Part shown: positions 35,458 to 44,309 of the stretch, in pieces
Layout of the letters: every line of letters starts with the position of its first letter
Numbering within the stretch: the stretch's first letter is position 1
From: CAINVV01 sp037137375
GTDB taxonomy: Bacteria; Bacteroidota; Bacteroidia; Bacteroidales; Prolixibacteraceae
Assembly: GCA_037137375.1 (NCBI GenBank)
Contig: JBAXKJ010000002.1
Location: 124,001-188,000, forward strand
Direction: 5' to 3'
DNA length: 64,000 nucleotides
Program-made: the position numbers and the translations under genes
The notes under the pieces: model-generated
Databases searched by the model: none
What the model was told of the DNA's origin: nothing
What the model saw: the letters and a program-made list of their open reading frames with translations, nothing else

Positions 35458-36519
35458 ATGTCATCAACAATGAAGCTCTCGAAATTTAAGTACCACTTGC
35501 CTGATGAATTGATCTCTCTTCATCCGTCCAAGAATCGAGACGAGTCCAGGTTACTTGTTTTAAACCGTCAAACCGGCGACATTGAACACAAAATTTTCAA
35601 GGATGTTATTGATTACTTTAATGATAAGGATGTTATGGTTTTCAATAATACCAAAGTTTTTCCTGCCAGGCTTTATGGGAATAAGGAAAAGACAGGGGCA
35701 CAGATTGAGGTATTTCTGTTGAGGGAGCTAAATCGTGAGCTTAGACTTTGGGATGTCTTGGTTGATCCCGCCAGGAAGATCAGAATAGGCAACAAATTGT
35801 ATTTTGGTGATGACGATTTGTTGGTTGCTGAGGTGATTGATAATACGACTTCCAGAGGCCGAACTCTAAGGTTCCTTTTCGACGGGACTTATGATGAATT
35901 TAAGGAAACTTTGTTCAAACTTGGGGAGACCCCGCTCCCAAAGATCATCAACCGACCAGTTGAAGAGGATGACGCTCAGAGGTATCAGACGGTTTTTGCC
36001 AAACACGAGGGTGCTGTCGCTGCTCCAACTGCAGGACTTCACTTCAGTCGTGAATTACTTAAACGACTTGAAATTAAGGGAATAAATTTCGCCGAGATAA
36101 CCCTTCATGTTGGCTTAGGAAATTTTAGGAGTGTTGATGTTGAAGATCTTACCAAACATAAAATGGATTCGGAACAAATCTGGATCAAAGACGATGCGGT
36201 AAATATTGTCAATGGCGCTAAGGAAGAAAAGCATCGTGTTTGTGCTGTTGGTACAACCGTTATGAGAACTTTGGAGACCTCCGTATCTACCAATGGAATG
36301 TTGAAACCTTTTGAAGGGTGGACCAACAAGTTTATCTTCCCTCCTTATGATTTTAGTGTAGCTGACAGTATGATATCCAACTTCCATTTACCGCTTTCTA
36401 CCCTTTTGATGATGGTAAGTGCCTTCGCAGGATACGACAATCTTATGAATGCCTACAAGGAAGCGATCAAGGAGAAGTATCATTTTGGAACCTATGGCGA
36501 TGCGATGCTAATCATATAG
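35458..36519 (+). CDS. queA: S-adenosylmethionine:tRNA ribosyltransferase-isomerase
   Basis: QueA adds the cyclopentenediol ring from SAM to preQ1-modified tRNA, giving epoxyqueuosine. The 353 residues contain KFKYHLPDELISLHPSKNRD, VMVFNNTKVFPARLYG, KHEGAVAAPTAGLHFSRELL, ITLHVGLGNFRSVDVEDL and NFHLPLSTLLMMVSAFAG. The ATG at 35458 is used, and an internal ATG at 35470 (MKLSKF) is equally plausible. queG, which acts next in the pathway, lies 23 kb away. The gene ends at a bidirectional terminator shared with efp. Confidence 0.96.
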   Translation: MSSTMKLSKFKYHLPDELISLHPSKNRDESRLLVLNRQTGDIEHKIFKDVIDYFNDKDVMVFNNTKVFPARLYGNKEKTGAQIEVFLLRELNRELRLWDVLVDPARKIRIGNKLYFGDDDLLVAEVIDNTTSRGRTLRFLFDGTYDEFKETLFKLGETPLPKIINRPVEEDDAQRYQTVFAKHEGAVAAPTAGLHFSRELLKRLEIKGINFAEITLHVGLGNFRSVDVEDLTKHKMDSEQIWIKDDAVNIVNGAKEEKHRVCAVGTTVMRTLETSVSTNGMLKPFEGWTNKFIFPPYDFSVADSMISNFHLPLSTLLMMVSAFAGYDNLMNAYKEAIKEKYHFGTYGDAMLII

Positions 36520-36551
36520 AAGTAAACCTTCTTCAGCAGAAAGCAGAATTC

Positions 36552-36592
36552 AAAAAAAATCCCCGGTTAATTGATAGCCGGGGATTTTTTTT
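36552..36592. terminator. Bidirectional intrinsic terminator between queA and efp
   Basis: An inverted repeat with core ATCCCCGG (36559-36566) and CCGGGGAT (36578-36585), an 11-base loop and an A-run before and T-run after it. The U-tract exists on both strands, so it can end both the queA (+) and efp (-) transcripts. Confidence 0.9.
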
Positions 36593-36606
36593 AATTATCT
36601 GTGATT

Positions 36607-37176
36607 TTATTTTTTAACCCTTTCAGAATAAGATCTGTCACGGGTATCTACTTTGATGATGTCTCCCTGATTGATGAACAATGGAACCATAATGGTCGCA
36701 CCTGACTCAACTGTAACTCCTTTCAACGCCGTTGATGAAGCGGTATTTCCGCGTTCGCTTGGCTCGGCATAGGTAATCAGCAACTCAATAAATGGAGGAA
36801 GATCGACCGTAAGCGGAGTTTCAGATTCTGCATGGTAGGTGATCTCAACAGTCATCCCTTCTTTCATAAGATCAGCGTTTTCGACCATCGCAGCTTCAAT
36901 TGAAACCTGCTCGAAGGTCTCATTATTCATGAAGTTGTAACCGTTTTCGTCCTGGTAAAGATATTGGTAAGGTCTCCTTTCGACCCTGACCGTCGTAATT
37001 TTTGTACCACCTGAAAAGGTATTATCGATTACCCTTCCTGTTTTCATGTTTTTCAGTTTGGTACGGACAAACGCAGGACCTTTTCCTGGTTTGACATGTT
37101 GAAAACTCACAATCTGAAATATCTGATCATTAAATTCGATGCATAATCCATTACGAAAATCCGCTAAAGTTGCCAT
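36607..37176 (-). CDS. efp: Translation elongation factor P
   Basis: EF-P relieves ribosome stalling at polyproline stretches. The 189 residues form the three OB-like domains: domain I with HVKPGKGPAFVRTKLKN (tip lysine near residue 33), domain II with the YQYLYQDENGYNFMNNETFE block, and domain III with KGVTVESGATIMVPLFINQG. The start is the ATG at 37174-37176, with an exact TACTTTTG box upstream. Confidence 0.97.
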   Translation of the reverse strand: MATLADFRNGLCIEFNDQIFQIVSFQHVKPGKGPAFVRTKLKNMKTGRVIDNTFSGGTKITTVRVERRPYQYLYQDENGYNFMNNETFEQVSIEAAMVENADLMKEGMTVEITYHAESETPLTVDLPPFIELLITYAEPSERGNTASSTALKGVTVESGATIMVPLFINQGDIIKVDTRDRSYSERVKK

Positions 37177-37222
37177 TATCCTCTAAATTTGAACGTTAAA
37201 AAACTATCTTTAAATTTTTTTG

Positions 37223-37230
37223 CAAAAGTA
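37223..37230 (-). promoter_or_regulatory. Bacteroidota-type promoter -7 box for efp
   Basis: The minus strand reads TACTTTTG, an exact TAnnTTTG match, 46 bases before the efp ATG. No -33 TTTG sits at the ideal spacing. It lies in the divergent gap before the TauE/SafE gene. Confidence 0.45.
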
Positions 37231-37263
37231 GTTAAATCCATTCAAACCAGAAAATTATTCAAA

Positions 37264-38022
37264 ATGTCGGTTTTGCTTAACCATTTTCCGTTGACATATA
37301 CCCATTTTATCCTTATTGGAATTTGTGCTATGCTGATTGGGATGTCCAAAACAGGTGTTCCAGGTGTTTCGATGATTGTTGTACCAGTGATGGCCATGAT
37401 ATTTGGAGGCAAGGCATCTACCGGTGTTTTGCTGCCAATTCTCATCACAGCCGACATTTTTGCCGTGACCTACTATCACCGTCATGCAGAGTGGAAACCT
37501 CTCTTAAAAGCCCTGCCTTGGGCCTTTATGGGATTAATCATTGCGCTCTGCATTGGAGCCTATGTAAATGATCATCAGTTTAAGCAAATAATAGCCATTT
37601 CGGTTCTGTTTTCACTGATTTTAATGATTTGGAACGATCGCTTCAACAAACAAAACAATTTCACGGGTCATCCGGCATTTGCCGCTATTTTTGGTATTCT
37701 AGGTGGTTTCGCCACCATGATAGGTAATGTTGCGGGACCGGTCTTTGCCATTTATCTTCTTGCATTGCACCTCAACAAGAAGAATTACATCGGTACAACT
37801 GCATGGTTTTTTGCAATCATTAATCTCACCAAACTTCCGCTTCAATTTTTTGTTTGGAAAAATATTCATTCAGAATCTTTGCTGATCGACGCTTTTGCTA
37901 TTCCATTTGTCATGTTGGGTGCTTACACTGGAATAAAGGTTGTACACGTCATTAAGGAAAAAACCTATCGTTGGGCGGTAGTTGTAATTACTTTTGTCTC
38001 GGCTCTTTTAATCTTTCTCTAA
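37264..38022 (+). CDS. TauE/SafE family sulfite/anion exporter
   Basis: A 252-residue inner-membrane protein with about eight membrane segments and the family repeat: LIGMSKTGVPGVSMIVVPVM near residues 19-38 and ILGGFATMIGNVAGPVFAIY near residues 139-158. Family members move sulfite, sulfoacetate or related organosulfur anions. The substrate here is unknown. The frame can be read back to a TTG at 37189, but the ATG at 37264 gives the expected N terminus. The 191 bases that follow, up to lplA, hold no feature I can support. Confidence 0.88.
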   Translation: MSVLLNHFPLTYTHFILIGICAMLIGMSKTGVPGVSMIVVPVMAMIFGGKASTGVLLPILITADIFAVTYYHRHAEWKPLLKALPWAFMGLIIALCIGAYVNDHQFKQIIAISVLFSLILMIWNDRFNKQNNFTGHPAFAAIFGILGGFATMIGNVAGPVFAIYLLALHLNKKNYIGTTAWFFAIINLTKLPLQFFVWKNIHSESLLIDAFAIPFVMLGAYTGIKVVHVIKEKTYRWAVVVITFVSALLIFL

Positions 38023-38213
38023 TGAAAATCTTCAATCTTATCAAGATCATCCAGGTGAAAACTTGTCATGAAAATCGTAAAAAAGATGAATCACAGGTGC
38101 CGGTTTCATAATATTACATTCTGATTTGTGCATAAATGCTAAATATTTTCGGCCTTTATTAATCCAAATAATACTCCTGGCAATGAACGCAGCAAACCTA
38201 ATATTCCAAAGAA

Positions 38214-39176
38214 ATGAAACTAATCATCTCTCCCAGCTCTGATCCTTATACTAATTTGGCTATTGAAGAATGCCTGTTAAAAACCAGCTTGGAGGATTAC
38301 ATTTTTTTATATGTAAACCAGCCTTGTGTGGTGGTTGGAAAACATCAAATCACTACAAAAGAAATCAATTCTTTCTATATTAATGAGCACAATATCTTGG
38401 TTGCCAGAAGATTATCAGGAGGTGGGACCGTTTTTCATGATGAAGGCAATCTTAATTTCAGCATTATAAAAACCAATACTTCGGGAGTTAATATCTCCTA
38501 TAAGCATTTATCACAACCAATCATAGAATTTCTGCAACATGAAGGAGCTGATGTGTATTTATCAGAGAGGAATGACATCATGTTCAAAGACAAAAAGGTT
38601 TCTGGAAGTGCCATGCATATTTATAAAAACAGGGCGATTGCTCATGGTACATTGCTAATTGACTGCAACTTAAAGAATCTTTCATCATCTCTTAGCTCCA
38701 ATCCGGAAAGATTTACGGATAAATCTATCGCCTCAGTACCTTCTAAAGTAATGAACCTTTCAGAGATCTATACAAATTTTACGGTTGGTCATATCATAAA
38801 CCAGTTTACAAAATTCATTTTAAACCAATACCCAGAAGTTTCTATATTCTCTATACCAAGTAATTATACGAATTACATCCAACAACTAGCGGTCGAAAAG
38901 TATTCAAATAATGATTGGATTTACGGATATTCCCCAAAGTATTATTACAAAAACAGCTTCGATTTCAATGGCAGCAGAATATCCTATCAACTTCAAATTG
39001 AGAAAGGCAATATAAATCGTATACAAATTGAATCAGCGGATGAAGTTAATAGTTCTATTGAATTAGAATTTAAGGATTTAATTGGAACACCACATAATAT
39101 TTCAATACTAAAATCGCTCCAAGATCTACCTTCCACAACCGACTTTAAAATGCATTTAATTAGTTCTCTCTTCTAG
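38214..39176 (+). CDS. lplA: Lipoate-protein ligase A
   Basis: LplA activates lipoate with ATP and attaches it to 2-oxoacid dehydrogenase and glycine-cleavage proteins. The 320 residues contain RRLSGGGTVFHDEGNLNFSI near residues 64-83, the catalytic lysine in MFKDKKVSGSAMHIYKNRA near residue 127 and an accessory C-terminal domain (about 230-320). Its codons are AT-rich, marking the left edge of the AT-rich block. The 3' end overlaps the convergent uvrC 3' end by 17 bases. Confidence 0.92.
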   Translation: MKLIISPSSDPYTNLAIEECLLKTSLEDYIFLYVNQPCVVVGKHQITTKEINSFYINEHNILVARRLSGGGTVFHDEGNLNFSIIKTNTSGVNISYKHLSQPIIEFLQHEGADVYLSERNDIMFKDKKVSGSAMHIYKNRAIAHGTLLIDCNLKNLSSSLSSNPERFTDKSIASVPSKVMNLSEIYTNFTVGHIINQFTKFILNQYPEVSIFSIPSNYTNYIQQLAVEKYSNNDWIYGYSPKYYYKNSFDFNGSRISYQLQIEKGNINRIQIESADEVNSSIELEFKDLIGTPHNISILKSLQDLPSTTDFKMHLISSLF

Positions 39177-40983
39177 ATGTTTCGGATTGAAAATAATCGG
39201 TAATTTTCTTTCTTCTTTCTCTACCCACAATACTTTCCAATTCAGTATCGGACGCATTCTTTATGTTTTCCACTGATTTAAAAAAAGTTAACAACTTATC
39301 TGAAGTAAGCTTACCTATGCCCGGTATATTTTGTAAAGAGGAAGTAACAAAATTCTGGGATCTTTTGTTTCTATGAAAAGTAATGCCAAACCTATGTGCT
39401 TCATCCCGTAATTGTTGTAGAACTTTCAAGGTTTCAGATTTTTTATCCAGGTAAAGCGGTACATTATCATGTGGAAAATATAGTTCTTCGAGCCTCTTGG
39501 CGATCCCAATTATGGCAATTCTTTCATTTAATCCTAATTTTTGAAGGATAGAATACGCTGCAGAAAGTTGGCCCTTGCCACCGTCAATTACAATTAAATC
39601 AGGCAATTGATTTCCTTCACTTAATTGTCTGGTGTATCTTCGTTCTACCACCTCTTCCATTGAGGCAAAATCATTGGGTCCTTCGACCGTCTTAATATTA
39701 AAATGTCGATATTGAGACTTAAAAGGTTGACCATCTTTAAAAACAACGCAAGAAGAAACCGGAAAATCGCCTAGAATATTTGAGTTATCAAAACACTCTA
39801 TGATGTGAGGAATATTCGTTAATTGCAAGTCACTCTTAATTTTTTCAAGCAGACGCTGTTTCTTTGAAACCGGCGATTTGATTGATTCGTTTTTAGCTCT
39901 CTCCAACATGAACAGCCTACCGTTTCTTTCACACAATTCCAGAATTTTTTTCTTTTCCCCTATTTGCGGAATTGTAATTTTTATGTTAGAAAATTTATAG
40001 CCGATAGCAAACGGCAATAACATTTCAGTTGATTTTGAATTGAATAGTTTTCTGATTTCAATTATGCAAAATGCAAGAATATCTTCTCTTGTTTCATCGA
40101 ACTTCTTTTTTACTTCAAGCAAATAACTGTTAACTATTGAACCATCAACAATCCTGAAATAATTGATATAGGCATTTTTATCGTCTTCATTGAATGAAAA
40201 AGTGTCCAGATTCGTGAGTGTAGCGCTACAGACCAATGATTTACTCTTATAATTTTCCAGTAGCTGAATCTTAGCTTTAAAATCATTTGCTTTTTCAAAA
40301 TCATATCGATTAGCCGCATCCTGCATCTCTGTTTTAAGAAAATTAAATACAGGCGTGAGCGTACCGCTTAAAATTGCCTTCGCATTAGAAATATCTCTTT
40401 CATATTCTATTTTTGAATACAGATTTTCGCAGGGCGCGTTACAATTGCCAATCTGAAACTCCAGGCATCTCTTAAATCTTTGAGAGGAAATGTTTGAACT
40501 TGAAAGTAACAACTTACAATTTCTTATTGGAAATATTTGTTTGATCACCTCCAGGATTGTCCTGGCCATATAAACTGAGGTGTATGGTCCAAAATAACTT
40601 GATCCATCTCTTAATATTTTTCTTGTATAAAATATTCTTGAGAACTCTTCATTTTTTACACAAATCCAGGGAAATGTTTTATCATCTTTTAATAATATAT
40701 TGTATTTAGGTTGATATTTCTTAATCAGACTGTTTTCAAGAATAAGAGCATCCTCTTCATTATCCACAACAATATGCCTAATCTTATTAATTTGCCTTAC
40801 AAGAATTTCGGTTTTTCGATTATCGTGATTCTTAAAAAAATAGGAAGAGACCCTCTTCCTAAGATTTTTTGCCTTTCCAATATAGATGATTTTATCCTCT
40901 TTGCTAATAAATTGATATACTCCAGGATTAAAAGGAAGATTTTTTACAACATCTAACAAATTATTTGACATTTCTGTTTTCAT
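39160..40983 (-). CDS. uvrC: Excinuclease ABC subunit C
   Basis: UvrC makes the dual incision in nucleotide excision repair. The 607 residues begin with the GIY-YIG nuclease domain (NPGVYQFISKEDKIIYIGKA near residues 18-37), then a UVR motif region (ANRYDFEKANDFKAKIQLLE), the RNase-H-like C-terminal nuclease (IECFDNSN, LIVIDGGKGQLSAA) and a terminal helix-hairpin-helix (NIPGIGKLTSDKLLTFF). It is the full usual length. It is the last gene of the minus-strand run rpiB-hemW-ybeY-mnmG-apt-uvrC, 87 bases after apt. Confidence 0.96.
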   Translation of the reverse strand: MKTEMSNNLLDVVKNLPFNPGVYQFISKEDKIIYIGKAKNLRKRVSSYFFKNHDNRKTEILVRQINKIRHIVVDNEEDALILENSLIKKYQPKYNILLKDDKTFPWICVKNEEFSRIFYTRKILRDGSSYFGPYTSVYMARTILEVIKQIFPIRNCKLLLSSSNISSQRFKRCLEFQIGNCNAPCENLYSKIEYERDISNAKAILSGTLTPVFNFLKTEMQDAANRYDFEKANDFKAKIQLLENYKSKSLVCSATLTNLDTFSFNEDDKNAYINYFRIVDGSIVNSYLLEVKKKFDETREDILAFCIIEIRKLFNSKSTEMLLPFAIGYKFSNIKITIPQIGEKKKILELCERNGRLFMLERAKNESIKSPVSKKQRLLEKIKSDLQLTNIPHIIECFDNSNILGDFPVSSCVVFKDGQPFKSQYRHFNIKTVEGPNDFASMEEVVERRYTRQLSEGNQLPDLIVIDGGKGQLSAAYSILQKLGLNERIAIIGIAKRLEELYFPHDNVPLYLDKKSETLKVLQQLRDEAHRFGITFHRNKRSQNFVTSSLQNIPGIGKLTSDKLLTFFKSVENIKNASDTELESIVGRERRKKITDYFQSETSRREN

Positions 40984-41069
40984 CCCAAAAACTAAAACTA
41001 TTTAATATCCAGGCAATCATTTCTGAAATAAATTTCCTTGATGCCCTACCCTTTCCTTAAAAAAAATAA

Positions 41070-41600
41070 TCAAAAATGAATTAAAGACCAGACAGGTACT
41101 CCTTCCCGGATACGATCCCGACCGTTTAAAAAATCTAATTCGACGAAAAAATTTATATAAATATTCTTTACTCCAAATTTCCTAACCAAGTCTACAGCTG
41201 CATTTACAGTCCCGCCTGTAGCCAATAGATCGTCGTGAATAAGAACTACGTCATCTGCATTCAATGCATCTGTGTGAATTTCTAAAGAATCTGATCCATA
41301 TTCCAACTCGTATGATTGATTATATGTTTCAGCAGGCAATTTCCCTGGCTTTCGAATAGGTATAAATCCGGCATGCAATTCTGATGCTAAAGAACTACCC
41401 AGAATGAATCCCCTCGACTCAATTCCAATGACTTTTGTAATTCCAAGCTTTTCATAATAATTTGATATTTCACCAATAATATATTTAAAGATTTTCCTAT
41501 CCTTAAATGCTGTTGAAACATCCTTAAATTGTATTCCTTCTTTGGGGAAATCCGGAATATTTCTAATTGAATTTCTTACTTCTTCCAGTGTAATGTTCAT
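41070..41600 (-). CDS. apt: Adenine phosphoribosyltransferase
   Basis: Apt salvages adenine to AMP using PRPP. The 176-residue frame has IPDFPKEGIQFKDVSTAFKD near the start, IGIESRGFILGSSLA, and the PRPP loop VVLIHDDLLATGGTVNAAVD near residues 117-136. A GTG at 41619-41621 would extend the frame into the parS palindrome, so I chose the ATG at 41598-41600. The 238-base gap upstream, to mnmG, holds two parS-like sites, the nearer only 14 bases from this start codon. ParB bound there could affect apt expression. Confidence 0.95.
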   Translation of the reverse strand: MNITLEEVRNSIRNIPDFPKEGIQFKDVSTAFKDRKIFKYIIGEISNYYEKLGITKVIGIESRGFILGSSLASELHAGFIPIRKPGKLPAETYNQSYELEYGSDSLEIHTDALNADDVVLIHDDLLATGGTVNAAVDLVRKFGVKNIYINFFVELDFLNGRDRIREGVPVWSLIHF

Positions 41601-41613
41601 ACATTTAAATTTT

Positions 41614-41629
41614 TGTTCCACGTGGAACG
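41614..41629. other. parS-like ParB-binding palindrome 1
   Basis: TGTTCCACGTGGAACG holds the perfect 14-bp palindrome GTTCCACGTGGAAC, the same core as bacterial parS centromere sites (consensus TGTTnCACGTGnAACA). It lies between apt and mnmG, 14 bases upstream of the apt ATG. Confidence 0.8.
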
Positions 41630-41716
41630 TTATTTTTTATATTAAAATTTACCATCTATTAAAATAATATGGGAAATCCCGTGCACTCAATAGTAGTACC
41701 AAATCATTTAAATTAA

Positions 41717-41732
41717 TGTTCCACGTGGAACA
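41717..41732. other. parS-like ParB-binding palindrome 2
   Basis: TGTTCCACGTGGAACA is a perfect 16-bp palindrome that extends to 20 bp (41715-41734) and matches the full parS consensus as used in pseudomonads. It lies 103 bases from site 1, in the same non-coding gap. Two copies so close make chance very unlikely. Confidence 0.87.
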
Positions 41733-41838
41733 TTTTAACTTCTTATCGCACTCGAAACTTCAAACATTTTACAGAAAATGCCTAAAAACTCGATGATCCA
41801 GTTAGGTAATTCATTATAAATTACCCAATTAAATATTT

Positions 41839-43719
41839 TCATCTTCCTAATAATATTAAAAGTACATTAATATCATTGGGTGAAATACCAGGAATCCGCT
41901 GCGCTTGTCCAATTGTTTTGGGATTAATGCGCGCCAATTTTTGCCTGGCTTCTGTAGACAAAGACTGAATCGTCAAATAGTCGAATCTATTTTCAATTTT
42001 TATGCTTTCCAACCTGTGTAGCTTTCCAACAATCGATTCTTCTCGATCGATATATCCAGCATATTTAATTCTTATTTCAGCAGCTTCAACTACTTCCTGA
42101 ATAATAGAATCGGGTATTCTCTCCAATTTACTAAATAGAATAGGCAAATTTTGAAGGATTTCTTTCAATTTTACTTGCGGTCTGCTAAGAATCATACTAA
42201 GCTTTGTTTTCTGCTTAACTGGAGACGATTCTTTATTCACGAGATAATCATTTATTTGCTCAGGCTTAATTGAAATTTTACCAATTAGCTCCAATAAAAG
42301 ATTAATAAATCTGGACTTCTCCAAATATTGGCTAAACAGATCATTTGGCAATAAACCCAACTTGTTGCCTAACATAGACAGTCTTTCATCTGCATTATCT
42401 TGTCTCAAAATAAGCCGATGTTCTGCTCTGCTGGTAAACATACGATATGGTTCATCTACACCTTTCGTAACCAGATCATCAATTAAAACACCAATATATG
42501 CCTGATTTCTGGCCAATGTAAATGCTTCTAAATGATTAATTTTTTGATGAGCATTAATGCCAGCAATCAATCCTTGAGCTCCAGCCTCTTCATATCCAGT
42601 GGTTCCGTTAATCTGACCAGCCAGGTATAAATTCTGTAATATTTTTGATTCAAGCGTGTGGTATAATTGAGTCGGGTCGAAAAAATCATATTCGATTGCA
42701 TAACCAGGTCTTATAATTCGGGCATTTTCTAATCCTGGAATTAATCTAATCGCCGTTTCCTGAATTTCAAAAGGAAGAGAAGTGGAAAATCCGTTCAAAT
42801 AATACTCGACCGAATCCACACCTTCTGGTTCTAAATACAATTGATGAGAACTTTTTTCCTTAAAAATTACGAGTTTTGTTTCAATGCTCGGACAATATCG
42901 TGGTCCCAAACTCTTAATCGTGCCATCGAACATCGGCGAAAATTTAAATCCCTTTTCAAGTTCCTTATGAACAAGATCATTGGTATAGGTAATATGACAA
43001 TTGATTTCAGGTAAGTAACTTTCATTCTTGTAATAATAACTGAATTGATTACCCTTCTCTCCCTCCTGCATTTCAAGCAACCTAAAATCAATTGTTCGTT
43101 TATCTATTCTAGGTGGAGTACCCGTCTTCATGCGGTCTGTTCTGAATCCTAAATTTTGAAGCTGCTCAGAAATCCCATAGGATGCAGGTTCAGATATTCG
43201 TCCGCCTTTTAACTTGATTTGACCAATGTGCATTAATCCATTCAAAAATGTCCCGTTAGTCAAAATAACTGAATCTGAGTAGAACTTAATTCCTACTTCT
43301 GTCTTGACACCCTTGACAATATTATCTTCAATTATCAATTCAACAACCGAACCTTGCCAAAAATTGATGTTTTTATTCTTTTGCAATTCGATTCTCCAAT
43401 TCTCTGAGAATCTATTTTTATCACACTGCGCCCGTGGACTCCACATTGCTGGTCCCTTGGAACGGTTAAGCATTCTAAATTGAAGAGTGCTCATATCTGT
43501 GATTTTTCCCATCATCCCACCAAGCGCATCAATTTCCCTAACAATTTGTCCTTTTGCAATACCACCCACTGCCGGATTACAACTCATCTGAGCAATCCTG
43601 TTTAAGTCCATTGTTATCAACAAAACTTCAGAACCCAATTTAGCAGCAGCACTAGCTGCCTCACACCCGGCATGTCCAGCACCTACAACAATTACATTAT
43701 ATTTATTTGATGGAACCAT
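41839..43719 (-). CDS. mnmG: tRNA uridine-34 modification enzyme MnmG (GidA)
   Basis: MnmG, with MnmE, installs carboxymethylaminomethyl groups at U34 of tRNAs using FAD and methylene-THF. The 626 residues show the FAD site VIVVGAGHAGCEAASAAAKL near residues 9-28, MSCNPAVGGIAKGQIVREID, GPRYCPSIETKLVIFKE, GQINGTTGYEEAGAQGL and a C-terminal helical domain for MnmE and tRNA binding. In many bacteria this gene (gidA) lies near the replication origin. Here it flanks two parS sites. The gap to ybeY is 105 bases. Confidence 0.96.
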   Translation of the reverse strand: MVPSNKYNVIVVGAGHAGCEAASAAAKLGSEVLLITMDLNRIAQMSCNPAVGGIAKGQIVREIDALGGMMGKITDMSTLQFRMLNRSKGPAMWSPRAQCDKNRFSENWRIELQKNKNINFWQGSVVELIIEDNIVKGVKTEVGIKFYSDSVILTNGTFLNGLMHIGQIKLKGGRISEPASYGISEQLQNLGFRTDRMKTGTPPRIDKRTIDFRLLEMQEGEKGNQFSYYYKNESYLPEINCHITYTNDLVHKELEKGFKFSPMFDGTIKSLGPRYCPSIETKLVIFKEKSSHQLYLEPEGVDSVEYYLNGFSTSLPFEIQETAIRLIPGLENARIIRPGYAIEYDFFDPTQLYHTLESKILQNLYLAGQINGTTGYEEAGAQGLIAGINAHQKINHLEAFTLARNQAYIGVLIDDLVTKGVDEPYRMFTSRAEHRLILRQDNADERLSMLGNKLGLLPNDLFSQYLEKSRFINLLLELIGKISIKPEQINDYLVNKESSPVKQKTKLSMILSRPQVKLKEILQNLPILFSKLERIPDSIIQEVVEAAEIRIKYAGYIDREESIVGKLHRLESIKIENRFDYLTIQSLSTEARQKLARINPKTIGQAQRIPGISPNDINVLLILLGR

Positions 43720-43824
43720 GAGATTAAAATATTCTATTGAAAATAAATTTCAATTTCAAAAACCTATATTTTGAATATAGTATTGTTCAAAAAGCATGTA
43801 AACAAAAATTTGAAGGATCGCAAA

Positions 43825-44247
43825 TCATGATATATTCATCTGCTGAATTAATTCCAATTCTTTTGCTCGCATTATTTCAATTTCCGTTTCCTCTTTATCA
43901 TTAAATTTTAATAGATGAAGAAGTCCATGCGAAATTACTCTTAATAATTCAGTTTCATAAGGTTGATTATAGATTTCTGAATTATTACTAACCCTATCAG
44001 TACTTATAAATATATCGCCGCTTACCACATTTTCAACTGAATAATCAAAAGTTATGACATCAGTATAATAATCGTGATTTAAAAACTGGCTATTCATCTT
44101 CAATAAATATTCATCACTACAAAATATATAGTTAATGGCTCCCAATTTAAATTTATTAGCACGAACCGATTGTTTCAAGACACTAACTACTGTTTTGAAA
44201 TTTATGGTTGGCAAATTAACATCTTCGTTAAAAAATTGAATGCTCAT
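43825..44247 (-). CDS. ybeY: rRNA maturation RNase YbeY
   Basis: YbeY is a metal-dependent endoribonuclease for 16S rRNA 3' maturation and ribosome quality control. The 140 residues end with ISHGLLHLLKFNDKEETE. The usual motif is HGxLHLxGyDH with three metal-binding histidines. Two are present and the third position is Asp, which I recall as common in Bacteroidota. The gene is very AT-rich like its neighbours. Confidence 0.93.
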   Translation of the reverse strand: MSIQFFNEDVNLPTINFKTVVSVLKQSVRANKFKLGAINYIFCSDEYLLKMNSQFLNHDYYTDVITFDYSVENVVSGDIFISTDRVSNNSEIYNQPYETELLRVISHGLLHLLKFNDKEETEIEIMRAKELELIQQMNIS

Positions 44248-44309
44248 ATAAATAAATTACGTTTTGACAATAATAAAAACAATACAATTATAGTATATTA
44301 ACTTAATTA

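Noticed and set aside
39160..39176. Possible frameshift where lplA and uvrC overlap
   Set aside because: Both genes have normal family-length C termini; a 17-base convergent overlap needs no frameshift.
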